Of a DNA stretch of 44,006 nucleotides, positions 28,007 to 37,849 are shown one piece after another. Numbering within the stretch: the stretch's first letter is position 1; each line of letters starts with the position of its first letter. The notes under the pieces are model-generated. The model searched no databases and was not told the origin of the DNA. It saw nothing but the letters and a program-made list of their open reading frames with translations. The position numbers were made by a program, and so were the translations under genes. Source of the DNA: Thermaceae bacterium (GTDB lineage: Bacteria; Deinococcota; Deinococci; Deinococcales; Marinithermaceae); contig JALSRQ010000107.1 of NCBI GenBank assembly GCA_026984675.1, forward strand, positions 1 through 44,006, read 5' to 3'.

Positions 28007-30940
28007 ATGCCCACCCAGGTCCAAGTCCGCGCCTACCCCGGCCTGCCGCAGGTGGCCCGGGCCCGGCTCTTTTCCCGCGCCCCGGCGCCGGCGGTGCTCC
28101 TCGTGCCCGACGAGCGCCTGCCGCTCTACCGCGGCCTCGAGGCCTTCGGGGTGCGGGCCTACCCCGAGCCGAGCCCCTACGCCGCCAAGGAGGCCGCCCA
28201 CCTGGTCATCGGCCACCGGGCCGCCCTGGCTCCGGTGCCGGCCGACCCCTGGGCCGAGGGGCTGGTCCTGACCGCCGGCAAGAGCTACCCGCGCTCGGCC
28301 CTGCTCGCCGCCCTGGAGGCCCTCGGCCACACCCGCGAGACCGACGTGCGGGTCCTCGGCGAGGTCGTCGAGGTTGGCGAGCTCAGGTTGGAGTTCTTCG
28401 GCGAGACCCTGGAGCGGATCGAGCGGGCCGGCGAGGAGGTGCCGGCGTTCCGGATCGAGCCCCGCTCCGGCCGGGCGGCGGGTCCGACCGTACCCCTCCT
28501 CGCCCTGACCCGGGGGCCGGTCTGGGTCGAGCAGCCGGGGCGCCTCTCCGAGGCGGCCTGGGGGCTCGTCGGCGACCGGTTGGCGGCGGTCTTCGCCCCC
28601 TGGGACGGGGCCGAGCCGGTCCCCCCCGGCGTTCGGCCGCTGGCCCCCTACCGCGCCGAGCTCCGGCGGTTCCGGAAGGACCTAACGAACTGGCTCGCCC
28701 AGGGCCTCCGGGTGGTGCTCTTTTACAAGCATGAGAAGGGCCGGGCCTACCTGACCCAACGGCTCCTCGCCGACCTTCCCACCCGGGTGCGGCCGGCGGT
28801 CGAGCCCTTCCCGGGGGTCCTCTTGGTCCCGGCCGGCTTCGAGGGGGGCTTTCTGGACCCCGAGGAGGGGGTCGTCTACCTCTCCGAGGCCCTGCTCTTC
28901 GGATTCGCCGGGGCCAGCGCGGTGCGCCGCACCTTCCTCCGGGGCGAGGGGGTGGCCGATCCCGAGCTCCTCTCGGTCGGCGACTACCTGATCCACCCCG
29001 AGCACGGCATCGGCCGCTACCTGGGCCTGGAGACCCGCGAGGTGCTGGGGGTCCGGCGCGACTACCTGGTCCTCCAGTACCGCGACGCCGGCCGCCTCTA
29101 CGTCCCGGTCGAGGACCTCCCCACCCTCCGCCGCCACCCGGCGACCTCCGACGAGCCCCCCGAGCTCTCCAGCCTGGCCAAGAAGGACTGGAAGCGGGCC
29201 AAGGAGAAGGCCCGCCGCTCGGCCGAGGCGCTCGCCCAGCGGCTGCTCGTCCTCTACGCCCGGCGCCGCCAGGAGAAGGGCACCGCCTTCCCGCCCCTGC
29301 CCGATTGGGATCCCCTGATCGAGCAAAACTTCCCCTTCGAACTCACCGCCGACCAGAAGCAGGCCCTGGAGGACGTCTTCCGGGACCTCGAGGCCGAGCG
29401 CCCCATGGACCGGTTGATCTCCGGCGACGTCGGTTTCGGCAAGACCGAGGTCGCCCTCCGGGCCGCCCACCGGGTGGTGGGCCACGGCCACCAGGTCGCC
29501 TTCCTGGTCCCCACCACCCTGCTCGCCGAGCAGCACCACCGCACCTTCGCCGAGCGCTACCGCGACCTGCCGGTTCGGGTGGCGATGCTCTCCCGCTTCA
29601 CCCCCGAGCGGGAGGCCCGGCGGGTCCTTGAGGACCTCGCCGCCGGCCGGGTCGACATCGTGATCGGGACCCACCGCCTGCTGGAGCCCGGGGTCCGGTT
29701 CCGCCGCCTGGGCCTTTTGATCGTCGACGAGGAGCACCGCTTCGGGGTGGGGCAGAAGGAGCGGCTCAAGGAGCTCAGGGCGGGGGTGGACGTCCTGATG
29801 CTCTCGGCCACCCCCATCCCCCGCACCCTCTACCAGGCGCTGGTGGGGCTTAAGGACATCAGCGCGATCCAGACCCCGCCCCCGGGCCGGAAGCCGATCC
29901 GCACCGTCGTCGCCCCCTTCGACCCCCTCTTGGTGCGGGAGGCGGTGCTCCGGGAGATGGACCGGGGGGGCCGGGTCTTCTTCGTTCACGACCGGGTGGC
30001 CAGCATCGAGCGGCGGGCCCGCTGGCTGGAGCGGCTGGTCCCCGAGGCCCGGATCGGGGTGGTGCACGGCCAGATGAGCGCGGCCGGCATCGAGGAGGTG
30101 ATGCTGGCCTTCGCCCACGGCGCCTACGACGTTCTGGTGGCCACCACCATCATCGAGTCGGGGCTCGACGTCCCCCTCGCCGACACCATCGTGATCGAGC
30201 GGGCCGACCGGCTGGGCCTGGCCCAGCTCTACCAGCTTCGGGGTCGGGTGGGTCGGCGGCGGCGGGCGGCCTGGGCCTACCTGCTCCACCCGCCCCGGCT
30301 CACCGAGGCGGCCGAGAAACGGCTCGCCGCCATCGCCGACCTCTCCGACCTGGGCAGCGGCCACCTCCTGGCCGAGCGCGACATGGAGATCCGCGGGGTC
30401 GGCAACCTCCTCGGCCCCGAGCAGCACGGCCACGTGCGGGCGGTCTCCCTGGAGGTCTACGCCGAGATGGTGGCCGAGGCGGTGCGAAGGCTCAGGGGGG
30501 AGGAGGCGCCCGCCCGGCCCCGCCTGACCCTCGACCTCAAGGTCTCGGCCCGGATCCCTCCCGACTACCTCCCCGACCTCGCCGAGCGGAGTCGGGTCTA
30601 CGCCGCCCTGGCCAGGGCCCGGGGGCTGGCCGAGGTCGGCCGGGTGCGGCGCCGCCTGGCGACCGAGCGGGGTCCCCTGCCGGAGGAGGCCGAGAACTTC
30701 TTCCGGCTCACCAAGATCCGGCTGCTCGCCGAGCGGCGGGGCCTGCTCTCGATCACCGAGGACCTCGCCCAGATCCAGCTGGTGGCGCCCGCCTACCCTC
30801 CGGCCCACGACCCCCACCGGCTCGCCGAGCTCCCCTTCCCGGTGGAACTCACCCGCTACCCGCCGGGCTTCCGGATCCCCAAGGCCCGGCTCGGTCAGCC
30901 GGTGATCGAGGCGGTGGAGCGGCTGCTTTCCGCCCTCTAG
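28007..30940 (+). CDS. mfd: Transcription-repair coupling factor Mfd
   Basis: GDYLIHPEHGIGRYLGLE, SGDVGFGKTEVALRAA, DEEHRFGVGQKERLK, ATTIIESGLD, QLRGRVGR. Confidence 0.96.
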   Translation: MPTQVQVRAYPGLPQVARARLFSRAPAPAVLLVPDERLPLYRGLEAFGVRAYPEPSPYAAKEAAHLVIGHRAALAPVPADPWAEGLVLTAGKSYPRSALLAALEALGHTRETDVRVLGEVVEVGELRLEFFGETLERIERAGEEVPAFRIEPRSGRAAGPTVPLLALTRGPVWVEQPGRLSEAAWGLVGDRLAAVFAPWDGAEPVPPGVRPLAPYRAELRRFRKDLTNWLAQGLRVVLFYKHEKGRAYLTQRLLADLPTRVRPAVEPFPGVLLVPAGFEGGFLDPEEGVVYLSEALLFGFAGASAVRRTFLRGEGVADPELLSVGDYLIHPEHGIGRYLGLETREVLGVRRDYLVLQYRDAGRLYVPVEDLPTLRRHPATSDEPPELSSLAKKDWKRAKEKARRSAEALAQRLLVLYARRRQEKGTAFPPLPDWDPLIEQNFPFELTADQKQALEDVFRDLEAERPMDRLISGDVGFGKTEVALRAAHRVVGHGHQVAFLVPTTLLAEQHHRTFAERYRDLPVRVAMLSRFTPEREARRVLEDLAAGRVDIVIGTHRLLEPGVRFRRLGLLIVDEEHRFGVGQKERLKELRAGVDVLMLSATPIPRTLYQALVGLKDISAIQTPPPGRKPIRTVVAPFDPLLVREAVLREMDRGGRVFFVHDRVASIERRARWLERLVPEARIGVVHGQMSAAGIEEVMLAFAHGAYDVLVATTIIESGLDVPLADTIVIERADRLGLAQLYQLRGRVGRRRRAAWAYLLHPPRLTEAAEKRLAAIADLSDLGSGHLLAERDMEIRGVGNLLGPEQHGHVRAVSLEVYAEMVAEAVRRLRGEEAPARPRLTLDLKVSARIPPDYLPDLAERSRVYAALARARGLAEVGRVRRRLATERGPLPEEAENFFRLTKIRLLAERRGLLSITEDLAQIQLVAPAYPPAHDPHRLAELPFPVELTRYPPGFRIPKARLGQPVIEAVERLLSAL

Positions 30941-30947
30941 GAGAGCC

Positions 30948-33398
30948 GTGCGGGTCGTCGTCGGCCACGAGAACCTCGACCTCGACGCCCTGGGGGGCAT
31001 GGTGCTGGCCCGCTACCTCCACCCCGGGGCGGTGCTGGTCCAGGTCGGGGGGCTGGAGGGGCGGATGCGGGAGGCGGTCCACCTCTACGGCGACCGGGTG
31101 GTGCTGCTCCCCGCCGCCCAGCTCCCCCTCGAGGCGGTCACCGAGGTGGCGGTGGTGGACACCCAGAGCCGCCGGCGGATCGGTCCCTTGGCCGAGCTGG
31201 TCGGGCGGGTGCCCTTCTTCCTCTACGACCACCACCCCCCCGAGGACGACGCGATCCCCGCCGCCGGCGGGGTGGTGCGCCCGGTGGGGGCGGCGACCAC
31301 CCTGATCGTTCAGCTCCTGGCCGACCGCGGCTTCGAGCCGGGCCCGGCCGAGGCCGACCTGGGCTACGCCGGCATCCTCGAGGACACCGGCCGCTTCACC
31401 TACCCCGGCACCACCCCCGACGACCTCGAGGCCGCCGCCTGGCTGCTCCGCCGGGGCGCCGACCCCGGGCGGGTGCGGGGATTCGTCGAGGGCAAGCTGG
31501 CCCCCGAGGCCAAGGAGGTCCTGGAGGAGCTCCTGGCCACCGCCCAGGTGGTCCGGGCCGGCCCCTACCGGGCGGTGGTCGCCGAGGCCCGCAAGGAGGG
31601 CTACGTTCCCGCCCTCGCCCCCCTGGCCCACACCGTCGCCGACCTGTTCGACGCCGACGCGGTGTTCCTGCTCTTTCGCCTGGGCGACCAGCGGTTGGTG
31701 ATCGCCCGCAGCCGTCGGGGCATCGCGGTGGACCGGGTGCTAAGGGAGCTGACCGGGCGGGGCGGGGGCCACCCCCGGGCCGCCTTCGCCCGGGTCGACG
31801 AACCCCTGGAGCGGGTTCGCGAGCGCCTCCTCTTGGCCCTCCCGGCCTACGCCGGCGGCGAGCCCCGGCTCGGCGACCGCATGACCCGGGGGGTCGAGGG
31901 CATCCACGACAGCCCCACCGTCGCCGAGGCCCTGGACCGGATGAAGCGGCGCGGCTACGGCGGCATGCCGGTCTTCGAGGGGGAGCGGGCGGTCGGGGTC
32001 CTGAGGCGGCGGGACCTCGAGCGGGCCGCCCTCCTCGGCCTCGGCGACGAGCCCGCCCGCGGCTTCATGCACCCCCCGGTGGTGCTCCCCGCCGACGCCC
32101 CCCTCTCGGCCGCCGAGCGGGCCCTCAAGGAGGGGGCCGGCCGGGTGCTGGTCGCCGACGGCGGCCGGGTGGTGGGGATCTTCACCCGGACCGACCTCTA
32201 CCAAAAGCACGAGGCCGAGCCCGACCTCGCCGAGGAGGTCGACCGCCGGCTGCCCCCGGCCGCCCGGCGGGCGGTGGCGGTCCTGGCCGAGCGCTTCCCC
32301 GAGGCCACCCTCTACCTCGTCGGCGGGGCGGTCCGCGACGCCCTGCTCGGCGAGGTCGGCCCCGATATCGACCTGGTGGTCGAGGGGGTGCCCGCCGAGG
32401 AGGCCGCCCGTGCCCTGGTCGCCGCCCTGGGGGGGCGGTTCGAGCCCCACCCGGCCTTCGCCACCGCCCGGGCCGAGCTCGCCAGCGGTCTCAAGGTCGA
32501 CCTCGCCAACCCCCGGGAGGAGCGCTACCCCCACCCCGGCGCCCTGCCCCAGGTGGTCCCGAGCACCCTGGAGCGCGACCTCCGCCGCCGCGATTACACG
32601 GTGAACGCGATGGCGGTCCGGCTTCACCCCGAGCCCCGGCGCCTCTTTGACCCCTTCGGGGGGCTGGCGGACCTCAAGGCCCGGCGGCTCCGGCCGCTCT
32701 CGCCGGTCGCCTTCGTCGAGGACCCCAGCCGGATCCTCCGGGGGCTTCGCCTCGCCGCCCGGCTGGGCTTCGCGTTCACCCCCGAGGCCGAGGCCCTGGC
32801 CCGGGCCGCCCTCGAGCCGCGGATCCTCCGGCAGGCCTCGAGGAGCCGGTTCAAGGACGAGCTCCTCCTGGCCCTCGCCGAGCCCGACCCCCTCAAGGTG
32901 CTGCGGCTCTTCGAGGCCTACGGGGTCCTCGAGCGGGTCTTCGGATTGCGGCCCGGCCCCGAGGTCTGGCGGGCGATGGAACGGCTGGGCCGGCTCCGCC
33001 CCGAGGTGGCGGTGGCCCCAGAGGCCTACCTCTACCTGCTCCTGCTAGGGGCCTCCGACCCCGAGGGCTTCGTCCGCCGCTTCGGTCTGCCCAAGCTCTA
33101 CGCCGAGGGGGCCCAAAGGATCCGTCGCCCGCCCGAGGACCCGGCGGCGGTGCGGGCCCTGGGCCCCGCCTTCGAGCAGGCCTTCCTGGCCTACCACCCC
33201 GAGCGGGCGGGCTGGCTCAAGGAGGAGCGGCGGGTGCTCCGGGGCCGCGACCTGCTGGCCCTCGGCATGCGCCCCGGGCCGGAGGTGGGCCGGGTCCTGC
33301 GGGCGGTGGCCGAGGCCCGCCGCCGCGGCGAGGTGGCGAGCTTCGAGGAGGAGCTCGCCCTGGCCCGTAAACTGATAAGCCGTGATGGGTCTTCTTAG
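30948..33398 (+). CDS. Fusion: DHH-family phosphoesterase + tandem CBS + CCA-adding/poly(A) polymerase nucleotidyltransferase
   Basis: GHENLDLDALGG, LYDHHPPED (DHH); DRMKRRGYGGMPVFEGERAVGVLRRRDL (CBS); YLVGGAVRDALLGEVGPDIDLVVEG, RRRDYTVNAMAV, FVEDPSRILRGLRLAARLGF (PAP/CCA). Confidence 0.92.
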   Translation: MRVVVGHENLDLDALGGMVLARYLHPGAVLVQVGGLEGRMREAVHLYGDRVVLLPAAQLPLEAVTEVAVVDTQSRRRIGPLAELVGRVPFFLYDHHPPEDDAIPAAGGVVRPVGAATTLIVQLLADRGFEPGPAEADLGYAGILEDTGRFTYPGTTPDDLEAAAWLLRRGADPGRVRGFVEGKLAPEAKEVLEELLATAQVVRAGPYRAVVAEARKEGYVPALAPLAHTVADLFDADAVFLLFRLGDQRLVIARSRRGIAVDRVLRELTGRGGGHPRAAFARVDEPLERVRERLLLALPAYAGGEPRLGDRMTRGVEGIHDSPTVAEALDRMKRRGYGGMPVFEGERAVGVLRRRDLERAALLGLGDEPARGFMHPPVVLPADAPLSAAERALKEGAGRVLVADGGRVVGIFTRTDLYQKHEAEPDLAEEVDRRLPPAARRAVAVLAERFPEATLYLVGGAVRDALLGEVGPDIDLVVEGVPAEEAARALVAALGGRFEPHPAFATARAELASGLKVDLANPREERYPHPGALPQVVPSTLERDLRRRDYTVNAMAVRLHPEPRRLFDPFGGLADLKARRLRPLSPVAFVEDPSRILRGLRLAARLGFAFTPEAEALARAALEPRILRQASRSRFKDELLLALAEPDPLKVLRLFEAYGVLERVFGLRPGPEVWRAMERLGRLRPEVAVAPEAYLYLLLLGASDPEGFVRRFGLPKLYAEGAQRIRRPPEDPAAVRALGPAFEQAFLAYHPERAGWLKEERRVLRGRDLLALGMRPGPEVGRVLRAVAEARRRGEVASFEEELALARKLISRDGSS

Positions 33399-33996
33399 CC
33401 TCCTTACCAACCCCTTCGTCTTCCTGGTGGTGGGGGTCGCCGCCACCTTCGGCCTGGTGGTCCACAACCTGGCCCAGGCCTGGCTCGCCGACCGCTACGG
33501 CGACGCCACCCCCCGCCGCCTGGGGTTCCTCACCCTGGAGCCGCGGGTCCACCTCGACCCGCTCGGGCTTTTGCTCCTCTTCCTCCTCGGCTTCGGCTGG
33601 CCGCGGTTCGTCCCCTACCGGCTCTACGGCCGCCGGGAGGCGGCGGTGGCGATGATGGGCCCGCTCGGTTTTCTGGCAGCGGCCTTCGTCTACCTCCTGC
33701 TCTCCCGGGTGCTCCCCGGCGGCTTCGGCCTCGGCTACGGTCTGGAGTACGCCAGCATGGTGATGATCGGCCACGCCGCCGTCTACCTCTTCCCGATCCC
33801 GCCCCTCGACGGGGCCCGGGCGGTGCGGGCGCTGGGGGGGCCGGAGGTGCGGCGGTTCCTCGCCCAGCTCGAGGCCTACGGTCCCATCGGCTTTCTCCTC
33901 ATCTTCCTCGTGCTCAGCTACACCGGGGTGCTGGGGGCGGTGGAGCGCGGGCTCTTGGGCCTTCTGTTAAGCCTTCTTAGGGCCATCGGACTGTAG
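33382..33996 (+). CDS. M50-like membrane protein lacking HExxH (predicted inactive paralog)
   Basis: [41 protein letters not shown]...[15 protein letters not shown] aligns with the next gene; HNLAQ replaces HELAH. Confidence 0.8.
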   Translation: MMGLLSLLTNPFVFLVVGVAATFGLVVHNLAQAWLADRYGDATPRRLGFLTLEPRVHLDPLGLLLLFLLGFGWPRFVPYRLYGRREAAVAMMGPLGFLAAAFVYLLLSRVLPGGFGLGYGLEYASMVMIGHAAVYLFPIPPLDGARAVRALGGPEVRRFLAQLEAYGPIGFLLIFLVLSYTGVLGAVERGLLGLLLSLLRAIGL

Positions 33997-33999
33997 GGT
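33994..33999 (+). promoter_or_regulatory. Putative -10 TAGGGT containing the upstream stop codon, N6 before the M50 protease ATG
   Basis: TAG(stop)GGT-GGGCCG-ATG. Confidence 0.3.
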
Positions 34000-34005
34000 G
34001 GGCCG

Positions 34006-34662
34006 ATGCTGATCTCCCTCTTGCGCGAGGACCCGCTGGCCTTTTTCCTGATCGCGGTCGCCCTGGTCTTCGCCCTGGTGCTCCACGAGCTGGCCCACGG
34101 GCTGGCGGCGCGGGCCTTCGGGGACGACACCGCCGAGCGGGCCGGTCGGCTCTCCCTGAACCCCCTCGCCCACCTCGACCCCCTGGGGACCCTCCTGCTC
34201 CTCACCGTGGGGTTCGGGTGGGCCCGGCCGGTGCCGATCAACCCCTACCGCTTCCGGAACTACCGGGCGGGACTCTTCGTGGTCTCGATCGCCGGGATCC
34301 TGGTGAACCTGGGGCTCGCGGTGGCCGGGGCGCTGGCCCTCAAAGGGCTGGCGACCCTCGACCCCCAGGCGGTTTACCTCGCCTACCGGGGCGGGCACAG
34401 CCCGGTCGGGACCCTCGCGTTGGCCCTATACTTTTTCGTCTCGATCAACCTGGTGCTGGCGGTCTTCAACCTGATCCCGATCCCGCCCCTCGACGGCTCC
34501 AAGATCCTCCAGTCGCTCCTGCCCCTCCGCTACCACCGGGTCTTCTGGCAGCTCGAGCGCTACGGCTGGGTCACCTTCCTGCTGATCCTCACCGTCCTCC
34601 GGGGTCCGATCGAGGCGGTGATCGGCTGGAGCCAGCGGGCCTTCCTCGGCCTCTTTTTCTAG
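34006..34662 (+). CDS. Site-2 protease family (M50) membrane metalloprotease
   Basis: [56 protein letters not shown]. Confidence 0.9.
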   Translation: MLISLLREDPLAFFLIAVALVFALVLHELAHGLAARAFGDDTAERAGRLSLNPLAHLDPLGTLLLLTVGFGWARPVPINPYRFRNYRAGLFVVSIAGILVNLGLAVAGALALKGLATLDPQAVYLAYRGGHSPVGTLALALYFFVSINLVLAVFNLIPIPPLDGSKILQSLLPLRYHRVFWQLERYGWVTFLLILTVLRGPIEAVIGWSQRAFLGLFF

Positions 34663-34663
34663 G

Positions 34664-34669
34664 TAGAAT
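34664..34669 (+). promoter_or_regulatory. Putative -10 TAGAAT, N7 before gatA ATG
   Basis: TAGAAT-CGCCGGG-ATG, one nt after the upstream TAG stop. Confidence 0.5.
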
Positions 34670-34676
34670 CGCCGGG

Positions 34677-36119
34677 ATGGACGCGCTCCGCATCGCCGAG
34701 GCGGTGAATGCCGGCGCCCTCGACCCGGTGGAGGTGGTCGCCGAGCACCGCGCCCGGATCGAGGCCCAAGACCGCCGCATCCACGCCTTCCTGACCCTGA
34801 ACCCCGCCGCCGAGGAGGAGGCCCGGGCGGTGGCCGGCCGGGTGGCCGCCGGCGAGCGGCCGCCGCTGGCCGGGGTGCCGTTCGCCGTCAAGGACAACCT
34901 GGTCACCCGGGGGCTCCGCACCACCGCCGGTTCCCGGGTGCTGGAGAACTTCGTGCCCCCCTACACCGCCACCGCGGTGGACCGGTTGCGGGCGGCGGGG
35001 GCGGTGCTTTTGGGCAAGACCAACCTCGACGAGTTCGCCATGGGCTCCTCCACCGAGCACTCCGCCTTCGGCCCCACCCGCAACCCCTGGGACCTCAAGC
35101 GGGTCCCCGGCGGCTCCTCGGGGGGCTCGGCGGCGGCGGTGGCGGCCGGGATGGTGCCGCTCGCGCTGGGCTCCGACACCGGCGGGAGCATCCGCCAGCC
35201 GGCCGCCTACACCGGGGTGTTGGGGTTCAAGCCGACCTACGGTCGGGTCTCCCGCTACGGCCTGATCGCCTACGCCTCCAGCCTCGACGTGGTGGGCCCC
35301 TTCGCCCGCTCGGTGGGGGACCTGGCGGCGGCGATGGAGGCGATCGCCGGTCGCGACCCCAAGGACGCCACCAGCCTCGAGGCCGCCCCCGCCTTTACGG
35401 AGGCCCTCGACCGCCCGGTCCAAGGCCTCCGGGTCGCCTGGGTGCGGGAGACCCTGGGGCCGGGCACCGACCCCGGGGTGCGGGAGGCCCTCGAGCGGTT
35501 CGCGGGGGTCCTGGAGGACCTCGGACTCACCGTCGGCGAGGTGGGCCTCCCCGAGCTCGAGTACGCCCTCGCCGCCTACTACCTGGTGGCCACCAGCGAG
35601 GCCAGCTCGAACCTCGCCCGCTACGACGGCACCCTCTACGGGGCCCGGGCGCCGGGCGAGGAGCTGGTCGCCGCCATGAAGGCCACCCGCGCCCGCTACT
35701 TCGGGGCCGAGGTCAAGCGGCGGATCTTCATGGGCACCTTCGCCCTCTCCTCGGGCTACTACCAGGCCTACTACGGCCGGGCGCTCCGGGCCCGGGCGGC
35801 GATCGCCCGGGCCTTCGAGCGGGCCTTCGCCGACTACGACCTCCTGCTCACCCCCACCGCCCCCACCCCCGCCTTCCGGTTGGGGGAGAAGCTCGCCGAC
35901 CCCCTGAGCATGTACCTCACCGACGTCAACACGGTGGCCGCCAACCTCGCCGGCCTCCCCGCCCTCAGCCTGCCGGCGGGGTTCTCCCGGGGGCTCCCGG
36001 TGGGGGTGCAGCTGTTGGGGCCGCCGCTCGCCGACGAGCGGCTGCTGGCGGTGGCCCGGGCCTACGAGCGGGCCGCCGGGGGGGTATTCCGGCGCCCCCC
36101 GCCCCCGCCCCAGGGGTAA
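34677..36119 (+). CDS. gatA: Glutamyl-tRNA(Gln) amidotransferase subunit A
   Basis: [88 protein letters not shown]. Confidence 0.95.
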   Translation: MDALRIAEAVNAGALDPVEVVAEHRARIEAQDRRIHAFLTLNPAAEEEARAVAGRVAAGERPPLAGVPFAVKDNLVTRGLRTTAGSRVLENFVPPYTATAVDRLRAAGAVLLGKTNLDEFAMGSSTEHSAFGPTRNPWDLKRVPGGSSGGSAAAVAAGMVPLALGSDTGGSIRQPAAYTGVLGFKPTYGRVSRYGLIAYASSLDVVGPFARSVGDLAAAMEAIAGRDPKDATSLEAAPAFTEALDRPVQGLRVAWVRETLGPGTDPGVREALERFAGVLEDLGLTVGEVGLPELEYALAAYYLVATSEASSNLARYDGTLYGARAPGEELVAAMKATRARYFGAEVKRRIFMGTFALSSGYYQAYYGRALRARAAIARAFERAFADYDLLLTPTAPTPAFRLGEKLADPLSMYLTDVNTVAANLAGLPALSLPAGFSRGLPVGVQLLGPPLADERLLAVARAYERAAGGVFRRPPPPPQG

Positions 36120-36122
36120 GTT
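36117..36122 (+). promoter_or_regulatory. Putative -10 TAAGTT containing the gatA stop codon, N6 before the exonuclease GTG
   Basis: TAA(stop)GTT-AGGGGG-GTG; AGGGGG could also act as SD. Confidence 0.3.
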
Positions 36123-36128
36123 AGGGGG

Positions 36129-36842
36129 GTGGAGCGCCGCACCCGCGAGGCCTCGAGGCTGGCCCAGTTCCTGCGCAAGCGGGGCCGCCCCCTGCCCTGG
36201 CCCGGGGCCGAGCCCCCGGACGGGCGGTTCTTCCTCGAGGCCGGCGAGCTCGGGCTCTGGGAGTGGCGGCGTCCCTTCCCCCCCGGGGGCCGGCCCTGGG
36301 TTGCCCTCGACCTCGAGACCACCGGACTCTCGCCCGCCCGCGACGCGATCACCGAGATCGCGGTGGTGCGGCTGGAGGGCGGGGAGCCCCGGGCCTTCGC
36401 CACCCTGGTCCGCCCCCACCGGCCGATCCCGCCCCGGGTCGAGCGGCTCACCGGGATCACCAACGAACTGGTGCGGGACGCGCCCCCTTTGGAGGAGGCC
36501 CTGGAGGCCGCCCTGCCGATGCTAAAGGACGCCGTCTGGGTGATCCAGAACGCCGGCTTCGACCTGGGGTTTCTGGCCCCCGCCCTGGCCCGGCTCGGGG
36601 TTAGAATGGAACCCGACGTGGTCGACACCCTGGTCCTCGCCCGCCGGGGCCTCCCGGGGCTTCGAAGCTACCGCCTCGCCCGCCTGGCCGAGGTGCTGGG
36701 CTGGGAGGGCGAGGGCCGCCACCACCGGGCCCGGGCGGACGCCGAGGCGGCGCTCTGGGTGGCCCGCGAGCTCTACTATCTCCTCGGCCGAGGCCGGCCG
36801 CTAGCCCTGGAGGCGCTATGCAGGAAGCCAAGTATACCCTGA
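36129..36842 (+). CDS. DnaQ-like 3'-5' exonuclease (DNA polymerase III epsilon-like)
   Basis: VALDLETTGLSPARDAITEIAVVRL, IQNAGFDLGFL, HHRARADAEAALWVARELY. Confidence 0.88.
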   Translation: MERRTREASRLAQFLRKRGRPLPWPGAEPPDGRFFLEAGELGLWEWRRPFPPGGRPWVALDLETTGLSPARDAITEIAVVRLEGGEPRAFATLVRPHRPIPPRVERLTGITNELVRDAPPLEEALEAALPMLKDAVWVIQNAGFDLGFLAPALARLGVRMEPDVVDTLVLARRGLPGLRSYRLARLAEVLGWEGEGRHHRARADAEAALWVARELYYLLGRGRPLALEALCRKPSIP

Positions 36843-37849
36843 CCAGCTATTGTCTGGAATCCGGAACCCTGAGGCTCACCCCCTCGCTCCGCCAGGTTTT
36901 TGGGGAGGACCGCGAGGCCACCGTGGTCGCCCCCGACGGCACCCCCTACCCGGTCGAGATCGACCCCGAGCGGGGCGAGCTCCGGGGACTGGGGGCCTGG
37001 CTGCGGGCCCAGGACCTCGCCCCCAACGACCGGCTCCGCTTCGTCCGCGAGGGCGACCGGGTGAGCCTCGACTGGTTGGGCCGCCGCCTGAAACCGAGGA
37101 AGGCCCCGGCCCCGTCCGAGCCCGCTCCCAAGCCCTCGCCGGCGCCCCGCCGGGTCACCCCCTACCCCAAGGAGGTGATCTACCCCAGCACCGGCGGCCG
37201 ACCCGGGTTCGTCGAGGCGCTGGCGGCCCTGGGCCTGGAGGCCTTTCCCGAAGGTAAGTACTGGCTGCTCCGCTCCCGCATGGGCCGGCGGGGCTACGCC
37301 TTGGTGCTGGCCCCCAAGGGCGCGCTTTCGGCCGAGGCGCTCCTCGAGGCCAAGGCCAAGCACGCCGCCCGCTACGCCGCCTGGCTGGTCCCCGAAGCCG
37401 AGCCCGAGGCCAAGGGGGCGATCGCGGCGGTGGCCGAGCCCGCCCTTCTCGCGCTAAAGGAGCTCCACCAGAGCTTCCCCCTGGGGGCCCAGGAGCTCGA
37501 GCGGTTCCTGGCCCGGGGCCGGCTCGGCATGCGCGAGGTCGAGGAGCTCCGCCGCGAGGTCGCCGGGGTCCTCGGCGAGCGGGCCCAGTTCTCCACCGTG
37601 CTCTCGGCGATCGCGGGGTTTAGGAAGGACCAGGTGTTCCTGCTCGAGGACCTCCTGGCCGAGCTCGGCGAGGGGATCTCCGGCGACGTGGCGGTGCGGA
37701 TGCTCGAGGTCCTGGCGGGGCCGCCGTTCTTCGCGGTGGCCCGGCTCGCCCCCGGCGAGTACCGGCTGCGGGAGGAGGTCCCCGAGGTCCTGGACACCCT
37801 GGCGGCCTACGCCGCCCAGCTCAAGCGCCGTTTGCAGGTGCCGGGGTAG
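36818..37849 (+). CDS. Uncharacterised two-domain protein
   Basis: SD GGAGG; N-terminal ~90-aa predicted beta domain, Pro/Ala linker PAPSEPAPKPSPAPRR, alpha/beta C-terminal part; no family recognised. Confidence 0.75.
   Translation: MQEAKYTLTSYCLESGTLRLTPSLRQVFGEDREATVVAPDGTPYPVEIDPERGELRGLGAWLRAQDLAPNDRLRFVREGDRVSLDWLGRRLKPRKAPAPSEPAPKPSPAPRRVTPYPKEVIYPSTGGRPGFVEALAALGLEAFPEGKYWLLRSRMGRRGYALVLAPKGALSAEALLEAKAKHAARYAAWLVPEAEPEAKGAIAAVAEPALLALKELHQSFPLGAQELERFLARGRLGMREVEELRREVAGVLGERAQFSTVLSAIAGFRKDQVFLLEDLLAELGEGISGDVAVRMLEVLAGPPFFAVARLAPGEYRLREEVPEVLDTLAAYAAQLKRRLQVPG

Noticed and set aside
28682-31000. 772-aa minus-strand ORF
   Set aside because: Antisense shadow of mfd; Gly/Glu/Pro/His-rich without motifs
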